This document shows, piece by piece, positions 40,775 through 51,505 of a stretch of 64,000 bases of DNA; position 1 is the first letter of the stretch, and each line of letters opens with the position of its first letter. The position numbers were made by a program, and so were the translations under genes. The DNA lies in NCBI GenBank assembly GCA_003281685.1, contig QCBH01000004.1, positions 62,001 to 126,000 on the forward strand. Reading direction: 5' to 3'. The notes under the pieces were generated by a model. That model saw only the letters and a list, made by a program, of their open reading frames with translations, was not told the origin of the DNA and did not search any database. The stretch is from Prochlorococcus sp. AG-347-E23. GTDB taxonomy: Bacteria > Cyanobacteriota > Cyanobacteriia > PCC-6307 > Cyanobiaceae.

Positions 40775-41542
40775 TTGAAAGAATTAATTACAAAAAATTT
40801 AGAAGTAAAAGATAAATTCAACTATGAATCCCAAAAGACAGTTGATTCATACGAAAATAGTTTTTTATCAAATCCTATATCTTTGAGATGGTGGTCTTCT
40901 TTTTTTGTAATTTTGCCTATTTTTTTTCAAGCCCCTTGGGTTAGATTAGAACCAATAAGTGCTCTTTGTTTTACTTTTGTTATTGCCTTAGTAGCAATTG
41001 TTTTAAATCAGAAAGGATCAAATAAGTGGTTTATAGTCAGTTCATTATTACTTGGTATATCAGGTAGTTGGCTTGGTGGATGTTTGTTCTGGGGATGGTT
41101 AAGCCCATTTCCTATCCTGCACATACCTGTTGAAGCTGTAGTTCTCCCATTAGCTTTAATTGGATTTGGTACTAATTGGAAAATAGGTTCAAGTTTTTAT
41201 ATCTCGTCTTTATTTGGAACCGCAGTTACAGACATTACAATATTTTTAATCGGAATGATGGATCAATGGAGGCAGGTAATTACAGCAGATTCTGAAAATG
41301 CACCAATGATTCTTCAAAAAACTTCAGAGAGTCTTATTCAAATAAAATCATTATCTATTATCGTTTTTGTTGCTCTTATACTTTGGTTTATTTCAAAAGA
41401 AATTTTAGATTCTGGCACAATTAATACAACTAGTGGTAAAGCACTCTTAGTTTCTGGTTACGTAATTCAAACGACATTAATTGTTGATGGTATTTTTATT
41501 ATTTTAGCAATTCTGCAACCAACTTTTAGTGGATTGGTTTAA
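40775..41542 (+). CDS. DUF3120-like cyanobacterial membrane protein
   Basis: FFQAPWVRLEPISALCFTFVIALV, GGCLFWGWLSPFPILHIPVEAVVLPLALIG. Confidence 0.7.
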   Translation: MKELITKNLEVKDKFNYESQKTVDSYENSFLSNPISLRWWSSFFVILPIFFQAPWVRLEPISALCFTFVIALVAIVLNQKGSNKWFIVSSLLLGISGSWLGGCLFWGWLSPFPILHIPVEAVVLPLALIGFGTNWKIGSSFYISSLFGTAVTDITIFLIGMMDQWRQVITADSENAPMILQKTSESLIQIKSLSIIVFVALILWFISKEILDSGTINTTSGKALLVSGYVIQTTLIVDGIFIILAILQPTFSGLV

Positions 41543-43209
41543 TGTTAAGGCCTCCATTTTCGCAAGAACCGATACCAATTAATAATTGGGATGTAATCGT
41601 TATAGGCGCTGGAGCTGCTGGCCTTATGACTTGTCTTGAATTACCCTCAAATTTAAAAGTACTTCTTTTAAATAGAAATACTAGTAAGGTATCTTCCAGT
41701 AGATGGGCTCAAGGAGGAATTGCATCTGTTGTTAGACAAGATGATTCATTTGATCTTCATGCTGATGATACTTTAAAAGCAGGTGACGGACTATGTGATT
41801 TTCAGGCTGTAGAAATGCTAGTCAAAGAAGCTCCAGGCTGTGTAGAAAGGTTGCAGAATTTAGGGATGATTTTTGATCAAAGTTCTGATCAACTAGCTAC
41901 TACCTTGGAAGCAGCCCATTCACGAAGAAGAGTCTTACATGTTAAAGATCGTACCGGACGAGCATTAGTTGAAGTTCTAGAAGATCATATTGAGAATCAA
42001 AAAAATATTCTTCACTGCAGGGGTGTAAGAGTAACTGAACTTCTCATAGAAAATAAAGAATGTAGAGGAGTTCAGGTTCTTGATGGAGCAAATTTATATT
42101 GGATTAAATCTAGAGCTGTTGTTTTGGCTACAGGTGGAGGTGGGCACTTATTTACAAATACAACAAATCCTGCTCAATCCTCTGGTGAAGGGATTGCTCT
42201 TGCATGGAAAGCAGGAGCTGCTATCGAAGATTTAGAGTTCGTGCAATTTCATCCAACAGCTTTAAAATTTTATGGTGCACCTTGCTTCTTAATATCCGAG
42301 GCACTTAGAGGGGAAGGAGCGATTTTAGTTGATAAAAATGGTGAAAGTCCAGTTCAAAATCTTGAAAATCGTGATCTAGCTACTAGAGATCAGGTAAGTA
42401 GAGCAATTATGAAAAATATGCATATTAATAATGTAGACCATGTTGGCTTAGATCTTCGGTATATTGATCCAGAAAAAATTGTAGAGCGCTTCCCCACCAT
42501 CTTAAGTCGATGTCAGGATTATGGCGTTAACCCTTTAAATGAGGTTATTCCCGTAGCTCCTGCAGCTCATTATTGGATGGGAGGTGTTAAAACTGATCTA
42601 AATGCATCTTCAACAAGAAAAGGATTATATGCCGTTGGAGAAGTTGCTTCTACAGGTGTGCATGGTGCTAATAGACTGGCAAGTAATTCACTGATGGAGT
42701 GTCTTGTTTTCGCAAGAAAAATGTCTTCAATTGTTTTGAATGACCTTTCTAAATTTGAAAAATTTGATAGATCATTTCAAGAGTTTGATATTGAAGATCC
42801 TAAAGAAGATCAAATTTCTATAACTGCTGAAAAAATTGATGAACTAAGAAAACTATGTTGGTTAAATTTAGGTGTATCTCGAAATAAGGTGAATATGAGT
42901 AAATTTTTAAATTACATTCAAAATGATTTAGATAAATTAAACAAAAATGATTTACTAAATAGTCTTGAAAAAATAAAATTTGATCAAAAAATAAAACTTA
43001 GTGAACGTAATAGAAGAGCATTAAATCTTTTACTTGATTTAAAGAATAGACAAATAACCACCATAACTCTATTAAAAGCTTGTCTATTTAGAGAAGAAAG
43101 TAGAGGAGGGCATTATAGAGATGATTTCCCTGATAAAGATAAAAATTGGGAATGCCATACTCGACAACAGTTAGATCAAAAAATTCAAAAAAGATTTATT
43201 AAAAATTAA
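41542..43209 (+). CDS. nadB: L-aspartate oxidase
   Basis: DVIVIGAGAAGLMTCLEL, SSRWAQGGIASVV, EFVQFHPTALKFYGAPCFLISEALRGEGAILVD, STGVHGANRLASNSLMECLVFAR. Confidence 0.95.
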   Translation: MLRPPFSQEPIPINNWDVIVIGAGAAGLMTCLELPSNLKVLLLNRNTSKVSSSRWAQGGIASVVRQDDSFDLHADDTLKAGDGLCDFQAVEMLVKEAPGCVERLQNLGMIFDQSSDQLATTLEAAHSRRRVLHVKDRTGRALVEVLEDHIENQKNILHCRGVRVTELLIENKECRGVQVLDGANLYWIKSRAVVLATGGGGHLFTNTTNPAQSSGEGIALAWKAGAAIEDLEFVQFHPTALKFYGAPCFLISEALRGEGAILVDKNGESPVQNLENRDLATRDQVSRAIMKNMHINNVDHVGLDLRYIDPEKIVERFPTILSRCQDYGVNPLNEVIPVAPAAHYWMGGVKTDLNASSTRKGLYAVGEVASTGVHGANRLASNSLMECLVFARKMSSIVLNDLSKFEKFDRSFQEFDIEDPKEDQISITAEKIDELRKLCWLNLGVSRNKVNMSKFLNYIQNDLDKLNKNDLLNSLEKIKFDQKIKLSERNRRALNLLLDLKNRQITTITLLKACLFREESRGGHYRDDFPDKDKNWECHTRQQLDQKIQKRFIKN

Positions 43210-44134
43210 GATCTCCCTGATAGTCGGTTTTTGTTGCTAATTCATTTAAGTCACGCGTACCACTAATAATTTCTCCATTTATTTCCCAAGAAGGAAATCC
43301 ACTTATTCCTTTCGTTTGGCATAGCTCATACTCGTTATCTTTACCATCTTTAGCACACTCAACCACTTTTAATTCTCTAACTGCTTCCTTACCAAATAAT
43401 TGTTTCTGATCGTGGCAATGCGGACACCAGTATGCACTATACATAACAATATTGTTTTCACTTAAAAATTTTGCAAACTTTACCTTCTGGGGAGAACTTG
43501 AAGTGGTGATTATTGGCGATACATTTTCAGTGGGGTTTGCAACATCAATAGCATTAGATGGGTCAACGTTTGTTGACCAAATTAGTCCCCCCAGCAGGAC
43601 ACTAATGGCTACAATGAAACCTCTAAAAATCATAGGTTCTCTACTTTCGAACTTTGATCCAATCATAGAAATTATAAAGATAGAAAACGATAAAATTGCT
43701 GAAAGTATACAAAAAAAGCAATATGCTTGAATTTTAAAAAACATTATATTTATCAATAAAAAGCTAAATGTTGATGACGCACAAGAAATCATAAATACTA
43801 ACCACCATAAAAACTTATTTAGTTTTTCTTTTGGAGAAATTAAATTAAGCGAGAGTATTATTGTGATAACTAATATTGATAAATATGTTATAAATCCAGC
43901 TAATGAGAGAGGTATATTAACTTGATTATTTTCAAACAAAGTACCCCAAGGACTATTTAAAACTGTTTCACAACCATTTTGTATCCCTGGGCATGAAAGC
44001 GAAGTAAATAATCCCCAGTTTTTTAAAGTAATCGAACCTGTATCAACTATGCCTATAGTGCTAAGAATTGCAATTATGATTTTTGGCAATTTCAAATCTT
44101 TTTTATTTCTTCTGTTTAAAGTCTTAAGGGCCAT
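43199..44134 (-). CDS. Vitamin K epoxide reductase (VKOR)-thioredoxin fusion
   Basis: Cys-containing TM domain (SCPGIQNGCETVLNSPWG, YCFFCILSA) plus MYSAYWCPHCHDQKQLFG. Confidence 0.92.
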   Translation of the reverse strand: MALKTLNRRNKKDLKLPKIIIAILSTIGIVDTGSITLKNWGLFTSLSCPGIQNGCETVLNSPWGTLFENNQVNIPLSLAGFITYLSILVITIILSLNLISPKEKLNKFLWWLVFMISCASSTFSFLLINIMFFKIQAYCFFCILSAILSFSIFIISMIGSKFESREPMIFRGFIVAISVLLGGLIWSTNVDPSNAIDVANPTENVSPIITTSSSPQKVKFAKFLSENNIVMYSAYWCPHCHDQKQLFGKEAVRELKVVECAKDGKDNEYELCQTKGISGFPSWEINGEIISGTRDLNELATKTDYQGDLNF

Positions 44135-44239
44135 ACAAAAAGAAAGTTTGTTATTTACATCATCTATCCTAATATTATCTTGGCATGAGAGTTATATACG
44201 AAATGCTCTTTTAATTTTTTAATTCCTATTTTTCAAGTT

Positions 44240-45604
44240 GTGAAACAAAATAGTCTCAATATAAAAGAAAAAAAACTATCTAAGGTTGCATTCAGTCATG
44301 TTGGTTGTGAGAAAAATCTTGTTGATACTGAACATATGCAAGGCTTATTAGATAAGGAGGGTTATGAAGTTGACAGCAATATAAATGATGCAAATGTAGT
44401 TGTTGTAAACACTTGCAGTTTTATTGAAACAGCTAGAGAAGAATCTATTAGAAAAATTCTAGAATATACAAATCAAGGAAAGGAAGTAATAGTTGCAGGC
44501 TGTATGGCTCAGCATTTTAAAGATGAGCTTATAAAAGAAATCCCTGAAATAAAAGGTTTGGTTGGAACAGGAGATTATCAAAAGATATCCAAGGTTTTAG
44601 ACAGAGTAGAAAAAGGGGAAATCGTTAAAGAAGTTTCAAAAATACCTGAATTTATTGCAGATGAGGAAATGCCTCGTTTTGTAGATAAAAATAAATTTGT
44701 TGCTTATCTTCGCATTGCTGAAGGCTGCAACTATAATTGCGCTTTTTGTATTATTCCTAAGTTGAGAGGTCCTCAAAGAAGTAGAACAATAGAATCTATA
44801 GTTTCAGAAGCTAAAAGTCTTTTAAAAAATGGTATTCAAGAAATCATATTAATTAGTCAAATAACAACTAATTATGGTCAAGATATTTATGGAAAACCAT
44901 CATTAGCCAAACTTTTGAATGAGCTTTCTAAAGTTCCAATTCCTTGGATAAGGATACATTATGCTTATCCAACAGGTTTAACTAATGAAGTTATTAGAGC
45001 TTTCAAAGATTCAAAGAATATAGTGCCTTACTTTGATTTACCACTTCAGCATAGTCATCCAGATGTGTTGAAGAGTATGAATAGACCTTGGCAAGCTTCT
45101 TTGAATGAATCAATTTTGGAGAAAATTAGAGAAGAAATTCCATCTGCTGTATTAAGAACTAGTCTCATTGTTGGTTTCCCAGGAGAAAAAAAAGAACATT
45201 TTGAACATCTTATCGAATTTCTGGATAGGCACAAATTTGATCATGTGGGAGTGTTTATTTTTTCTCCTGAGGAAGGAACTGCAGCTTTTCATTTGCCAAA
45301 TAAAGTATCTCTAGAGGTTGCAGAGGCAAGAAAAGATAACGTTATTTCAGTTCAACAAAATATCTCTAAAGATAAAAATCAGACATATGTTGGTTCAAAA
45401 ATGAAGATTTTGGTAGAAAAAATATCAGACAATAACGAATTAATAGGTCGGTCCTATAATTTCGCTCCTGAAATTGACGGAACCGTAATTTTATCTGTTA
45501 AAGATAAAATTGATTTGAAAAATTATATTGGTAAATTTGTTGAAGCAAATATTTCTTTTGCGGATGAATATGATTTGTACGGAGAGACTATTAAAGTTTT
45601 GTAG
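44240..45604 (+). CDS. rimO: Ribosomal protein S12 methylthiotransferase RimO
   Basis: [55 protein letters not shown]-terminal TRAM. Confidence 0.96.
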   Translation: MKQNSLNIKEKKLSKVAFSHVGCEKNLVDTEHMQGLLDKEGYEVDSNINDANVVVVNTCSFIETAREESIRKILEYTNQGKEVIVAGCMAQHFKDELIKEIPEIKGLVGTGDYQKISKVLDRVEKGEIVKEVSKIPEFIADEEMPRFVDKNKFVAYLRIAEGCNYNCAFCIIPKLRGPQRSRTIESIVSEAKSLLKNGIQEIILISQITTNYGQDIYGKPSLAKLLNELSKVPIPWIRIHYAYPTGLTNEVIRAFKDSKNIVPYFDLPLQHSHPDVLKSMNRPWQASLNESILEKIREEIPSAVLRTSLIVGFPGEKKEHFEHLIEFLDRHKFDHVGVFIFSPEEGTAAFHLPNKVSLEVAEARKDNVISVQQNISKDKNQTYVGSKMKILVEKISDNNELIGRSYNFAPEIDGTVILSVKDKIDLKNYIGKFVEANISFADEYDLYGETIKVL

Positions 45605-45609
45605 TTTTT

Positions 45610-45702
45610 TTAAATTAATTTAACTGCTCTTAAGAGCTTATCTAATGCGAAAGCAGCTCCAAAACCAAAACCAATAAATGCAAAATAGAAAACGATGTTC
45701 AT
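45610..45702 (-). CDS. Very small TM protein (30 aa), likely cytochrome b6f subunit PetL
   Basis: Translates as MNIVFYFAFIGFGFGAAFALDKLLRAVKLI; PetL-like C-terminal LRA(I/V)KLI. Confidence 0.5.
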   Translation of the reverse strand: MNIVFYFAFIGFGFGAAFALDKLLRAVKLI

Positions 45703-45766
45703 TAATTTTTTTATTTTTATTTAATTTAACATCAGATGAAAAGATTAGTTTTTTTCGTTTAATTTC

Positions 45767-46156
45767 TTAATCTTGTATATAAGGTAATTTTTTGTATAAA
45801 CATTCTTCTGCTTTTTGTAGTTCCCTGCCTAAATATAGAGCATGGTCGAATCTGGTTATTAAGTCATTTCTTTCTTCAGTGATCAATATTCCAAGTTGTT
45901 TCGCACTAATACCTTTAAAAACTTCATTACTAACTCTTTTATTTTGAGAGTCGCATTTGATTGTTTCATTTGTTTCTGGGTCAAGTGCATAGCCTTCCTC
46001 ATCGATGTTATTTAAAAAGTGCTCTAAAATTATTTTATTTTCTTCTAAATCTACTTTTATAATAAAATAACCATTTGGATCTAAGTCTATATATCTGTTG
46101 GATAGATTATTATCAATTTTTATTTTTTCATCTAAACTTTTACTTGAATCCATCAT
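45767..46156 (-). CDS. DUF4346-like protein
   Basis: DPNGYFIIKVDLEENKIILEHF...DPETNETIKCDSQNK...ISAKQLGILI...FDHALYLGRELQKAE. Confidence 0.65.
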   Translation of the reverse strand: MMDSSKSLDEKIKIDNNLSNRYIDLDPNGYFIIKVDLEENKIILEHFLNNIDEEGYALDPETNETIKCDSQNKRVSNEVFKGISAKQLGILITEERNDLITRFDHALYLGRELQKAEECLYKKLPYIQD

Positions 46157-46213
46157 TAGAAGTTAATAACAACTATATTTCTAATATAATCTTTCGTAAA
46201 GCCAAATAATTTT

Positions 46214-47368
46214 TTATTTAAAGGGTATAGAATTATTCTCAAATTCAATTTCCTTCTCGGTTTGTTTATTAACTTCATTTAGCCAAGGATAAATTATATT
46301 TTCCATACTTTTGTCAAACCACTTATGCAAGCTAATGGTGCTTTTTGCAAAAAACCCCCTTCGCCTTTTATGATTACCACCTGCTCCAGGATCAAAAAAA
46401 TGGATACTATTTTTTATTGCCCATTCAATTGGCTGGTAGTAACATAATTCAAAATGTAAATTAGATATGTCTTCTTGACTACCCCAATATCTACCCCATA
46501 AGTATTTTTTATTTTTAACGCACATCGACATAGCAAAAATATCATTTGAATCATTTTTTGATGCGCTAAAAAGTAAAAGATTTTTTTTATTATCAACAAT
46601 TTTTTCGAAAAATGTAGATGTTAGATATTTACTTCCCCAAACTCCCCACCTCGAGCAATGCTTTTCATAAAAATTATGCATTTTTTTGAGGATTTCTTGG
46701 TTGATATCATCTTTATTAAAAATTTCTATTTTAATATCTTGTTTAGTAATTGATTTCCTCTCTTTTTTGATATTTTTTCTCTGATTAGAGTTAAATCTGG
46801 AAAGAAAATCATCAAACGTTTTTTCTCCATTACTCCTCCATTCACTGCTGGAATTTATCCATTCATAGTATCCCAAAGATTTAAGATGGTTGCCCCAGCT
46901 TTCATCAATATATAAAAAATTACAACTTAAAATTTTGTTTTTAATAGCAAAACTTTCGATATTGTTTATGAGTAAATTTGTAATTTCTTTTTTATCTTTA
47001 TTTTTTTTATAAAGAAATTGATATCCATTTACAGGACTATAAGGACTCATTCCAATTAATTTAGGGTAATAATTTAAATTCAGCTCTTGAGCCAATCGTG
47101 CAAATGATTGATCAAAAATGAATTCTCCATAGCTATGACTTTTTAAAAAAAGTGGAGCAATTCCTAATATTTCTTCATCTTTATAAGCAACAAAATATAG
47201 AGGCTGCCAACCAGTTTCTCTTGAAACACTTTTTGATATTTCAAGGTTTTTAAGCCAAGTCCATTCATAAAATGGATTATTGATTTCATTTGCTAATTCA
47301 TTCCATATCCCCTTGGAGATTTCCTTAATTGACAATTTGACTTCAACTTTATGTATTTTTTGGTTCAT
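46214..47368 (-). CDS. GNAT/FemAB-like (DUF482, peptidogalycan-type) protein
   Basis: NPFYEWTWLKNLE, RFNSNQRKNIKKERKSI, YYQPIEWAIKNSIHFFDPGAGGNHKRRRGF. Confidence 0.85.
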   Translation of the reverse strand: MNQKIHKVEVKLSIKEISKGIWNELANEINNPFYEWTWLKNLEISKSVSRETGWQPLYFVAYKDEEILGIAPLFLKSHSYGEFIFDQSFARLAQELNLNYYPKLIGMSPYSPVNGYQFLYKKNKDKKEITNLLINNIESFAIKNKILSCNFLYIDESWGNHLKSLGYYEWINSSSEWRSNGEKTFDDFLSRFNSNQRKNIKKERKSITKQDIKIEIFNKDDINQEILKKMHNFYEKHCSRWGVWGSKYLTSTFFEKIVDNKKNLLLFSASKNDSNDIFAMSMCVKNKKYLWGRYWGSQEDISNLHFELCYYQPIEWAIKNSIHFFDPGAGGNHKRRRGFFAKSTISLHKWFDKSMENIIYPWLNEVNKQTEKEIEFENNSIPFK

Positions 47369-47385
47369 TTATTATTGACTCTATT

Positions 47386-48036
47386 TCAAATTTTTTTGTA
47401 ATGAATATGGATTTCATTATTCATTAAATTTTTAATTGATTTTATTTCCCATAGTCTTTTGAGATTGAAAATCTCATTTGTTTGTACTGGAGGGATCCAT
47501 GTGTATCTACCTCCAATAATTCGTGGAATTATTGTAATTTTTATATCTGTTATTAGATCCTCTTTTATAAATGAATTTATAAGTTTTGCACCTCCTAAAA
47601 GAGCGAGATTATTTATCCCTTGTTTTTTTAGTGAAATTAAAGTTTCCCCCCATGAATCTTCGAAAAAGAGTTGTTTCTCGAAGTCATTATTCGACGAATT
47701 ATCAACTTTATTTGAGCTTATTAGCCATCTTCTAATTGGTTGACGAAAGTATTTCCAATTACTTTTAAAGTTTTTGCTATTTGAAGCAACTATAGAAATT
47801 GGTTGGCTTTTTGATATATTTACTTCGTCATTATCATTGAGATTTTTAATTAAGTAAGTTGATTGATGAGCTCGCAAAGTACCTAAACCAAAAATGGTGG
47901 CGTCAACCATTGATAAGTTTTTATTTAGCATTTTTTTATCTTCTTCACTTCCCAGATGCGATTCTCCGCCTCCAGGAAATGCAATTCTCCCATCAAGACT
48001 AGATGCTATAACAATTATTACTTTTGGGATACTCAA
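47386..48036 (-). CDS. RibD C-terminal-domain / dihydrofolate reductase-like protein
   Basis: KVIIVIASSLDGRIAFPGGGESHLGSEEDKKML, LLGGAKLINSFIKEDLITDIKITIIPRIIGG. Confidence 0.87.
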   Translation of the reverse strand: MSIPKVIIVIASSLDGRIAFPGGGESHLGSEEDKKMLNKNLSMVDATIFGLGTLRAHQSTYLIKNLNDNDEVNISKSQPISIVASNSKNFKSNWKYFRQPIRRWLISSNKVDNSSNNDFEKQLFFEDSWGETLISLKKQGINNLALLGGAKLINSFIKEDLITDIKITIIPRIIGGRYTWIPPVQTNEIFNLKRLWEIKSIKNLMNNEIHIHYKKI

Positions 48037-48959
48037 GTTTGTGTGACTAAACTATTTTCAAATTTCAAATTCAATGAATTGTTTAACTTTTGATCAACAT
48101 AAATTTCTGCAGCATTATTTGGACTCTCTTGGAGTCTTATTTTGTGTAATATTGCACCAAGGTTATATATTGGTTTTTTAAGAATATCAGAAATATATAA
48201 AGCTATATTTTCAGCAGTTGGAACACAATTATGGAAAAATTCGATGTCTTTATTTAGAAAAGTATGATCTAGTTGTTCAACAACCAAATCATTAATTATC
48301 TCTTGGAGGGCAGATAAGTCGCAAACCATTCCTGTTCTTTTATCAATGTCTCCTTTTACAGTTATCTCGACAAGGTAGTTATGACCATGTCCATTAACTC
48401 TGGCACATTTCCCATAGATTTTTTTATTTTCATCAAAGGATATCTCTTCTTTTGCAAGTCTATGAGCGGCTGCAAAATGAGTTTGTACTGTTAAAAATGC
48501 TTCCATGTTTTTTCCAAAATAATCTGCCCATAAATTTGGGTTTTCATAAAGTCTTAGACTTGTGAGAGGTAAATCATCCTTTAGACGACTCCAAATGACC
48601 TTTACTAATGCTTCGGTTGTGGGAAGTATACCCTCTTGATTATTAACATTAAATTCAGGCCAGACATCATTTAAAAAACGAAAATCTAATTGTCCTGTAA
48701 CCTTGTCTTTAATAGAGTGTTTTACATCAGAAAGATTAAGTACCATTCCATTAGAGTCTAGTTCTCCACCCATTGAAACAATAAGTTCATAATTATGACC
48801 ATGACCTGGTCCAATACTGCACTTTCCAAAAAGAGATAAATTTTCTTCTGGGCTTTTTTCAGGGAGCCAATAACGGTGACTAGAACTAAAGCAGGCACGT
48901 CGAGTTATGACGCATTCACGTCCTTTTCCATGTAATGGTTTGGATTGTGTAGAAGTCAT
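48033..48959 (-). CDS. Tandem 6-pyruvoyl/6-carboxy-tetrahydropterin synthase-domain protein
   Basis: Two PTPS modules: ACFSSSHRYWLPE...GKCSIGPGHGHNYEL and THFAAAHRL...GKCARVNGHGHNYLVEI. Confidence 0.9.
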   Translation of the reverse strand: MTSTQSKPLHGKGRECVITRRACFSSSHRYWLPEKSPEENLSLFGKCSIGPGHGHNYELIVSMGGELDSNGMVLNLSDVKHSIKDKVTGQLDFRFLNDVWPEFNVNNQEGILPTTEALVKVIWSRLKDDLPLTSLRLYENPNLWADYFGKNMEAFLTVQTHFAAAHRLAKEEISFDENKKIYGKCARVNGHGHNYLVEITVKGDIDKRTGMVCDLSALQEIINDLVVEQLDHTFLNKDIEFFHNCVPTAENIALYISDILKKPIYNLGAILHKIRLQESPNNAAEIYVDQKLNNSLNLKFENSLVTQT

Positions 48960-49009
48960 AGCTGTCTGCGATAATACTATCTTAAGGTTTTAAATACGCT
49001 TTTGTCTTT

Positions 49010-49567
49010 ATGGAACAATCCATTATCAAAAAAACATTTCATATTTTAAAGGGCAGAAGCATATTTTTAATAGGAATGATGGGTTCTGGTAAGTCACAAA
49101 CTGGTTTGAAGCTGGCTGAATTATTAAAATATAAATATATTGATTTAGATTTATTAATAGAGAAGTTGGCAAAAAAATCTATCAATCAAATTTTTAATGA
49201 TGAAGGAGAAGAGAATTTTCGTGAAATAGAAGCAAACTGCCTTAAAGAAACTATCAAAATTCCTTCATTAGTAATCTCAACTGGGGGAGGCATAGTTACC
49301 AAATCGGAGAACTGGGGAATCTTAAGACAGGGAATAATTGCTTGGATAGATCTTGACAAAGATATAGCAATTGAAAGATTGAAAAATGAAATTGAAAATA
49401 GGCCACTTCTTCAGGGAAAGAATCTAAATGATTTATATATGAGCATTTTTGAATCTAGAGAAAATTTGTATTCTCAAGCAGATTTAAGAATTCAAGTAAA
49501 AAGGGAAAATATTGAAGAAGTCGCTATGAAAATAATTAATGCAATTCATAAAGAAATAATTAGTTAA
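49010..49567 (+). CDS. aroK: Shikimate kinase
   Basis: IFLIGMMGSGKSQTGLKLAELL, NFREIEANCLKE, VISTGGGIV. Confidence 0.94.
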   Translation: MEQSIIKKTFHILKGRSIFLIGMMGSGKSQTGLKLAELLKYKYIDLDLLIEKLAKKSINQIFNDEGEENFREIEANCLKETIKIPSLVISTGGGIVTKSENWGILRQGIIAWIDLDKDIAIERLKNEIENRPLLQGKNLNDLYMSIFESRENLYSQADLRIQVKRENIEEVAMKIINAIHKEIIS

Positions 49568-49821
49568 TCTGGTTCAATCCTTACTGCAAACCATTTGATA
49601 ACGTATCCTAATTTTATTTCTAATTCATAAGTGCTTTCCAATAATTCTTCAAAAAATTCCTGATCAGGATTTTCTATATTTTGATATATTGTTTGTGTTT
49701 CTGTCTTACTAAGCCAATTCTTCAACCACAAAATTGCTTCTTGCTTTGATACAATTTTTTCATTTGAATCTGGCTCTAATAATACATAATGATCTGATGC
49801 TCTTATTAGTGGATTTGACAT
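49564..49821 (-). CDS. Small protein resembling chlororespiratory reduction 7 (Crr7)
   Basis: 85 aa: HYVLLEPDSNEKIVSKQEAILWLKNWLSKT; family recall only. Confidence 0.5.
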   Translation of the reverse strand: MSNPLIRASDHYVLLEPDSNEKIVSKQEAILWLKNWLSKTETQTIYQNIENPDQEFFEELLESTYELEIKLGYVIKWFAVRIEPD

Positions 49822-49822
49822 A

Positions 49823-50530
49823 ATGAAGATTCTTCTTGGATTAATTCTTTGCTTGATTTTTCAAGGAATTTTTTTAGATAGTTCTTTTGCTCTAGTAAAT
49901 TCTAACGTAAGAGAGTTTTTGGAAAATCGTGAAAATCAATGGCCGGAATTATATTTGCCAAATTTTAAATTATCTGATACTTCTAAAGATTTAATTTATC
50001 CTAAATGGTTTGAGGGGAATTGGCTTGTTACTTCTCAAGATATATTTAATGATTCAGAGGAGCCAGTTATTTATAAAGTAAATTTCTTTAAGAATGATTC
50101 AGATTTAATTATAGGTAATCGTGCAAAAAATTCTGAATCTATTGGAAAAGCAATATTTGGTGACACCTTAATCAAGGTTGTAAATGATCCTCAATCTATT
50201 AATAATCAAATTACTTATTTAAAAGATGATTTTTACATCGATTCAAGAATTACAGGGAGAAATCAGATTCAAGATGATGATATTTTTTTCGCAGATGAGC
50301 TAGTTATACAAACAGCGCATAAGCCCGGTGCTTCAAGGATTAATCAAGTAGAGACTATTAGTAAATTTAAAAAATGTTCCAAAGAAATATTGGAAGTTGA
50401 TAATTCAATCAAACCATCAATTTGTGGAGTGCAATATGTTACTTCTTATGGTTCAAAAGTTGGTGAACCTTCTATTCATGCTATAAAAACAAATAAATAT
50501 AAATTGACGTTCGAATTTATTGAGAGTTAG
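49823..50530 (+). CDS. Conserved cyanobacterial secreted/lumenal hypothetical protein
   Basis: Signal peptide MKILLGLILCLIFQGIFLDSSFA then WPEWYLP-like (QWPELYLPNFKLSDTSKDLIYPKWFEGNWLVTS). Confidence 0.75.
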   Translation: MKILLGLILCLIFQGIFLDSSFALVNSNVREFLENRENQWPELYLPNFKLSDTSKDLIYPKWFEGNWLVTSQDIFNDSEEPVIYKVNFFKNDSDLIIGNRAKNSESIGKAIFGDTLIKVVNDPQSINNQITYLKDDFYIDSRITGRNQIQDDDIFFADELVIQTAHKPGASRINQVETISKFKKCSKEILEVDNSIKPSICGVQYVTSYGSKVGEPSIHAIKTNKYKLTFEFIES

Positions 50531-51242
50531 CACTAAAAAGATATTCTTCTAAGTTGTTCCTCCACATGAAAAGATTTTCCAAATAAGGGTTATTTATGTA
50601 TTCTTGGCTCCCCTCTCCTGAAAGAATTGGTCCTGCAGACTTTGGAAATTTAAGAAGGGATAATTGAGCAGCAATTGAAATATCTGCAATTGATAAACAA
50701 TCTCCAACTAAATATTTTTTGTTGATCAAGGATTTTGATAAAGCTTCCAGTAATTTTTGGAGTTCTAAATTATCTTTAGAAGACAAAACTACATTAGAAA
50801 TTTTACTAAGATTTTCAAAAGGTAATCTATCAACAATACTTTTAATTGAAGAGGGTATTTCATCTGGAAGTAATGCAGTTCTTAACCGTGGATTTTCTAT
50901 TGCAGACTTTATTAATGCTTTTCTACTGGTTGTAGCCATTGTAGTATCTGCCCAGTCTTCAATTAGTTTGCATTGTGCAAATAATATTGGGTCCTCAGGG
51001 AAGAGTGGATTGTTATCATTTTTTTTATCTATATATTCGCAAATAGTTGAAGAGTCATTAATAACTTGATCATTACTATCAACTATTACAGGGACTTGTT
51101 TTTGACCTGATAATTTAAAGATTTCAAATTGGCCTATTCCAGGTGTTACTTCTTCAACTCGATACTGTAGTTTTTTTGCATGCAGAGCCATTCTTGTTTT
51201 TAAACAAAAAGCACTATGCCTAAATTGATATAATGTAATCAT
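50517..51242 (-). CDS. Glutathione S-transferase family protein
   Basis: MITLYQFRHSAFCLKTRMALHAKKL, GQKQVPVIVDSNDQVINDSSTICEYID. Confidence 0.92.
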   Translation of the reverse strand: MITLYQFRHSAFCLKTRMALHAKKLQYRVEEVTPGIGQFEIFKLSGQKQVPVIVDSNDQVINDSSTICEYIDKKNDNNPLFPEDPILFAQCKLIEDWADTTMATTSRKALIKSAIENPRLRTALLPDEIPSSIKSIVDRLPFENLSKISNVVLSSKDNLELQKLLEALSKSLINKKYLVGDCLSIADISIAAQLSLLKFPKSAGPILSGEGSQEYINNPYLENLFMWRNNLEEYLFSANSQ

Positions 51243-51287
51243 GCTGTTTAATGTTTGTTAAAACTTAGCTAAAAAAGTAATCTATTT

Positions 51288-51500
51288 GTGGAGTTGATGG
51301 GCGAATTTTTCTCTAATGTTGCAAGATATCCAAAGTATTTGATATCCATCATTGTTGGGGGAATTGTTGCTTTGCTTGAACCTTTATTCAAGAATAGATC
51401 AAATCCGCTCACAATAGTAGGTTTGATATCTTCTGTCTTAAGTGCTTTAATAACTGTTTATTTTGTCTTGCAAGCTATGACAAACCCAATAAATTTATAA
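51288..51500 (+). CDS. DUF751 family small membrane protein
   Basis: MELMGEFFSNVARYPKYLISIIVGGIVALLEPLFKNRSNPLTIVGLISSVLSALITVYFVLQAM. Confidence 0.8.
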   Translation: MELMGEFFSNVARYPKYLISIIVGGIVALLEPLFKNRSNPLTIVGLISSVLSALITVYFVLQAMTNPINL

Positions 51501-51505
51501 CCATA

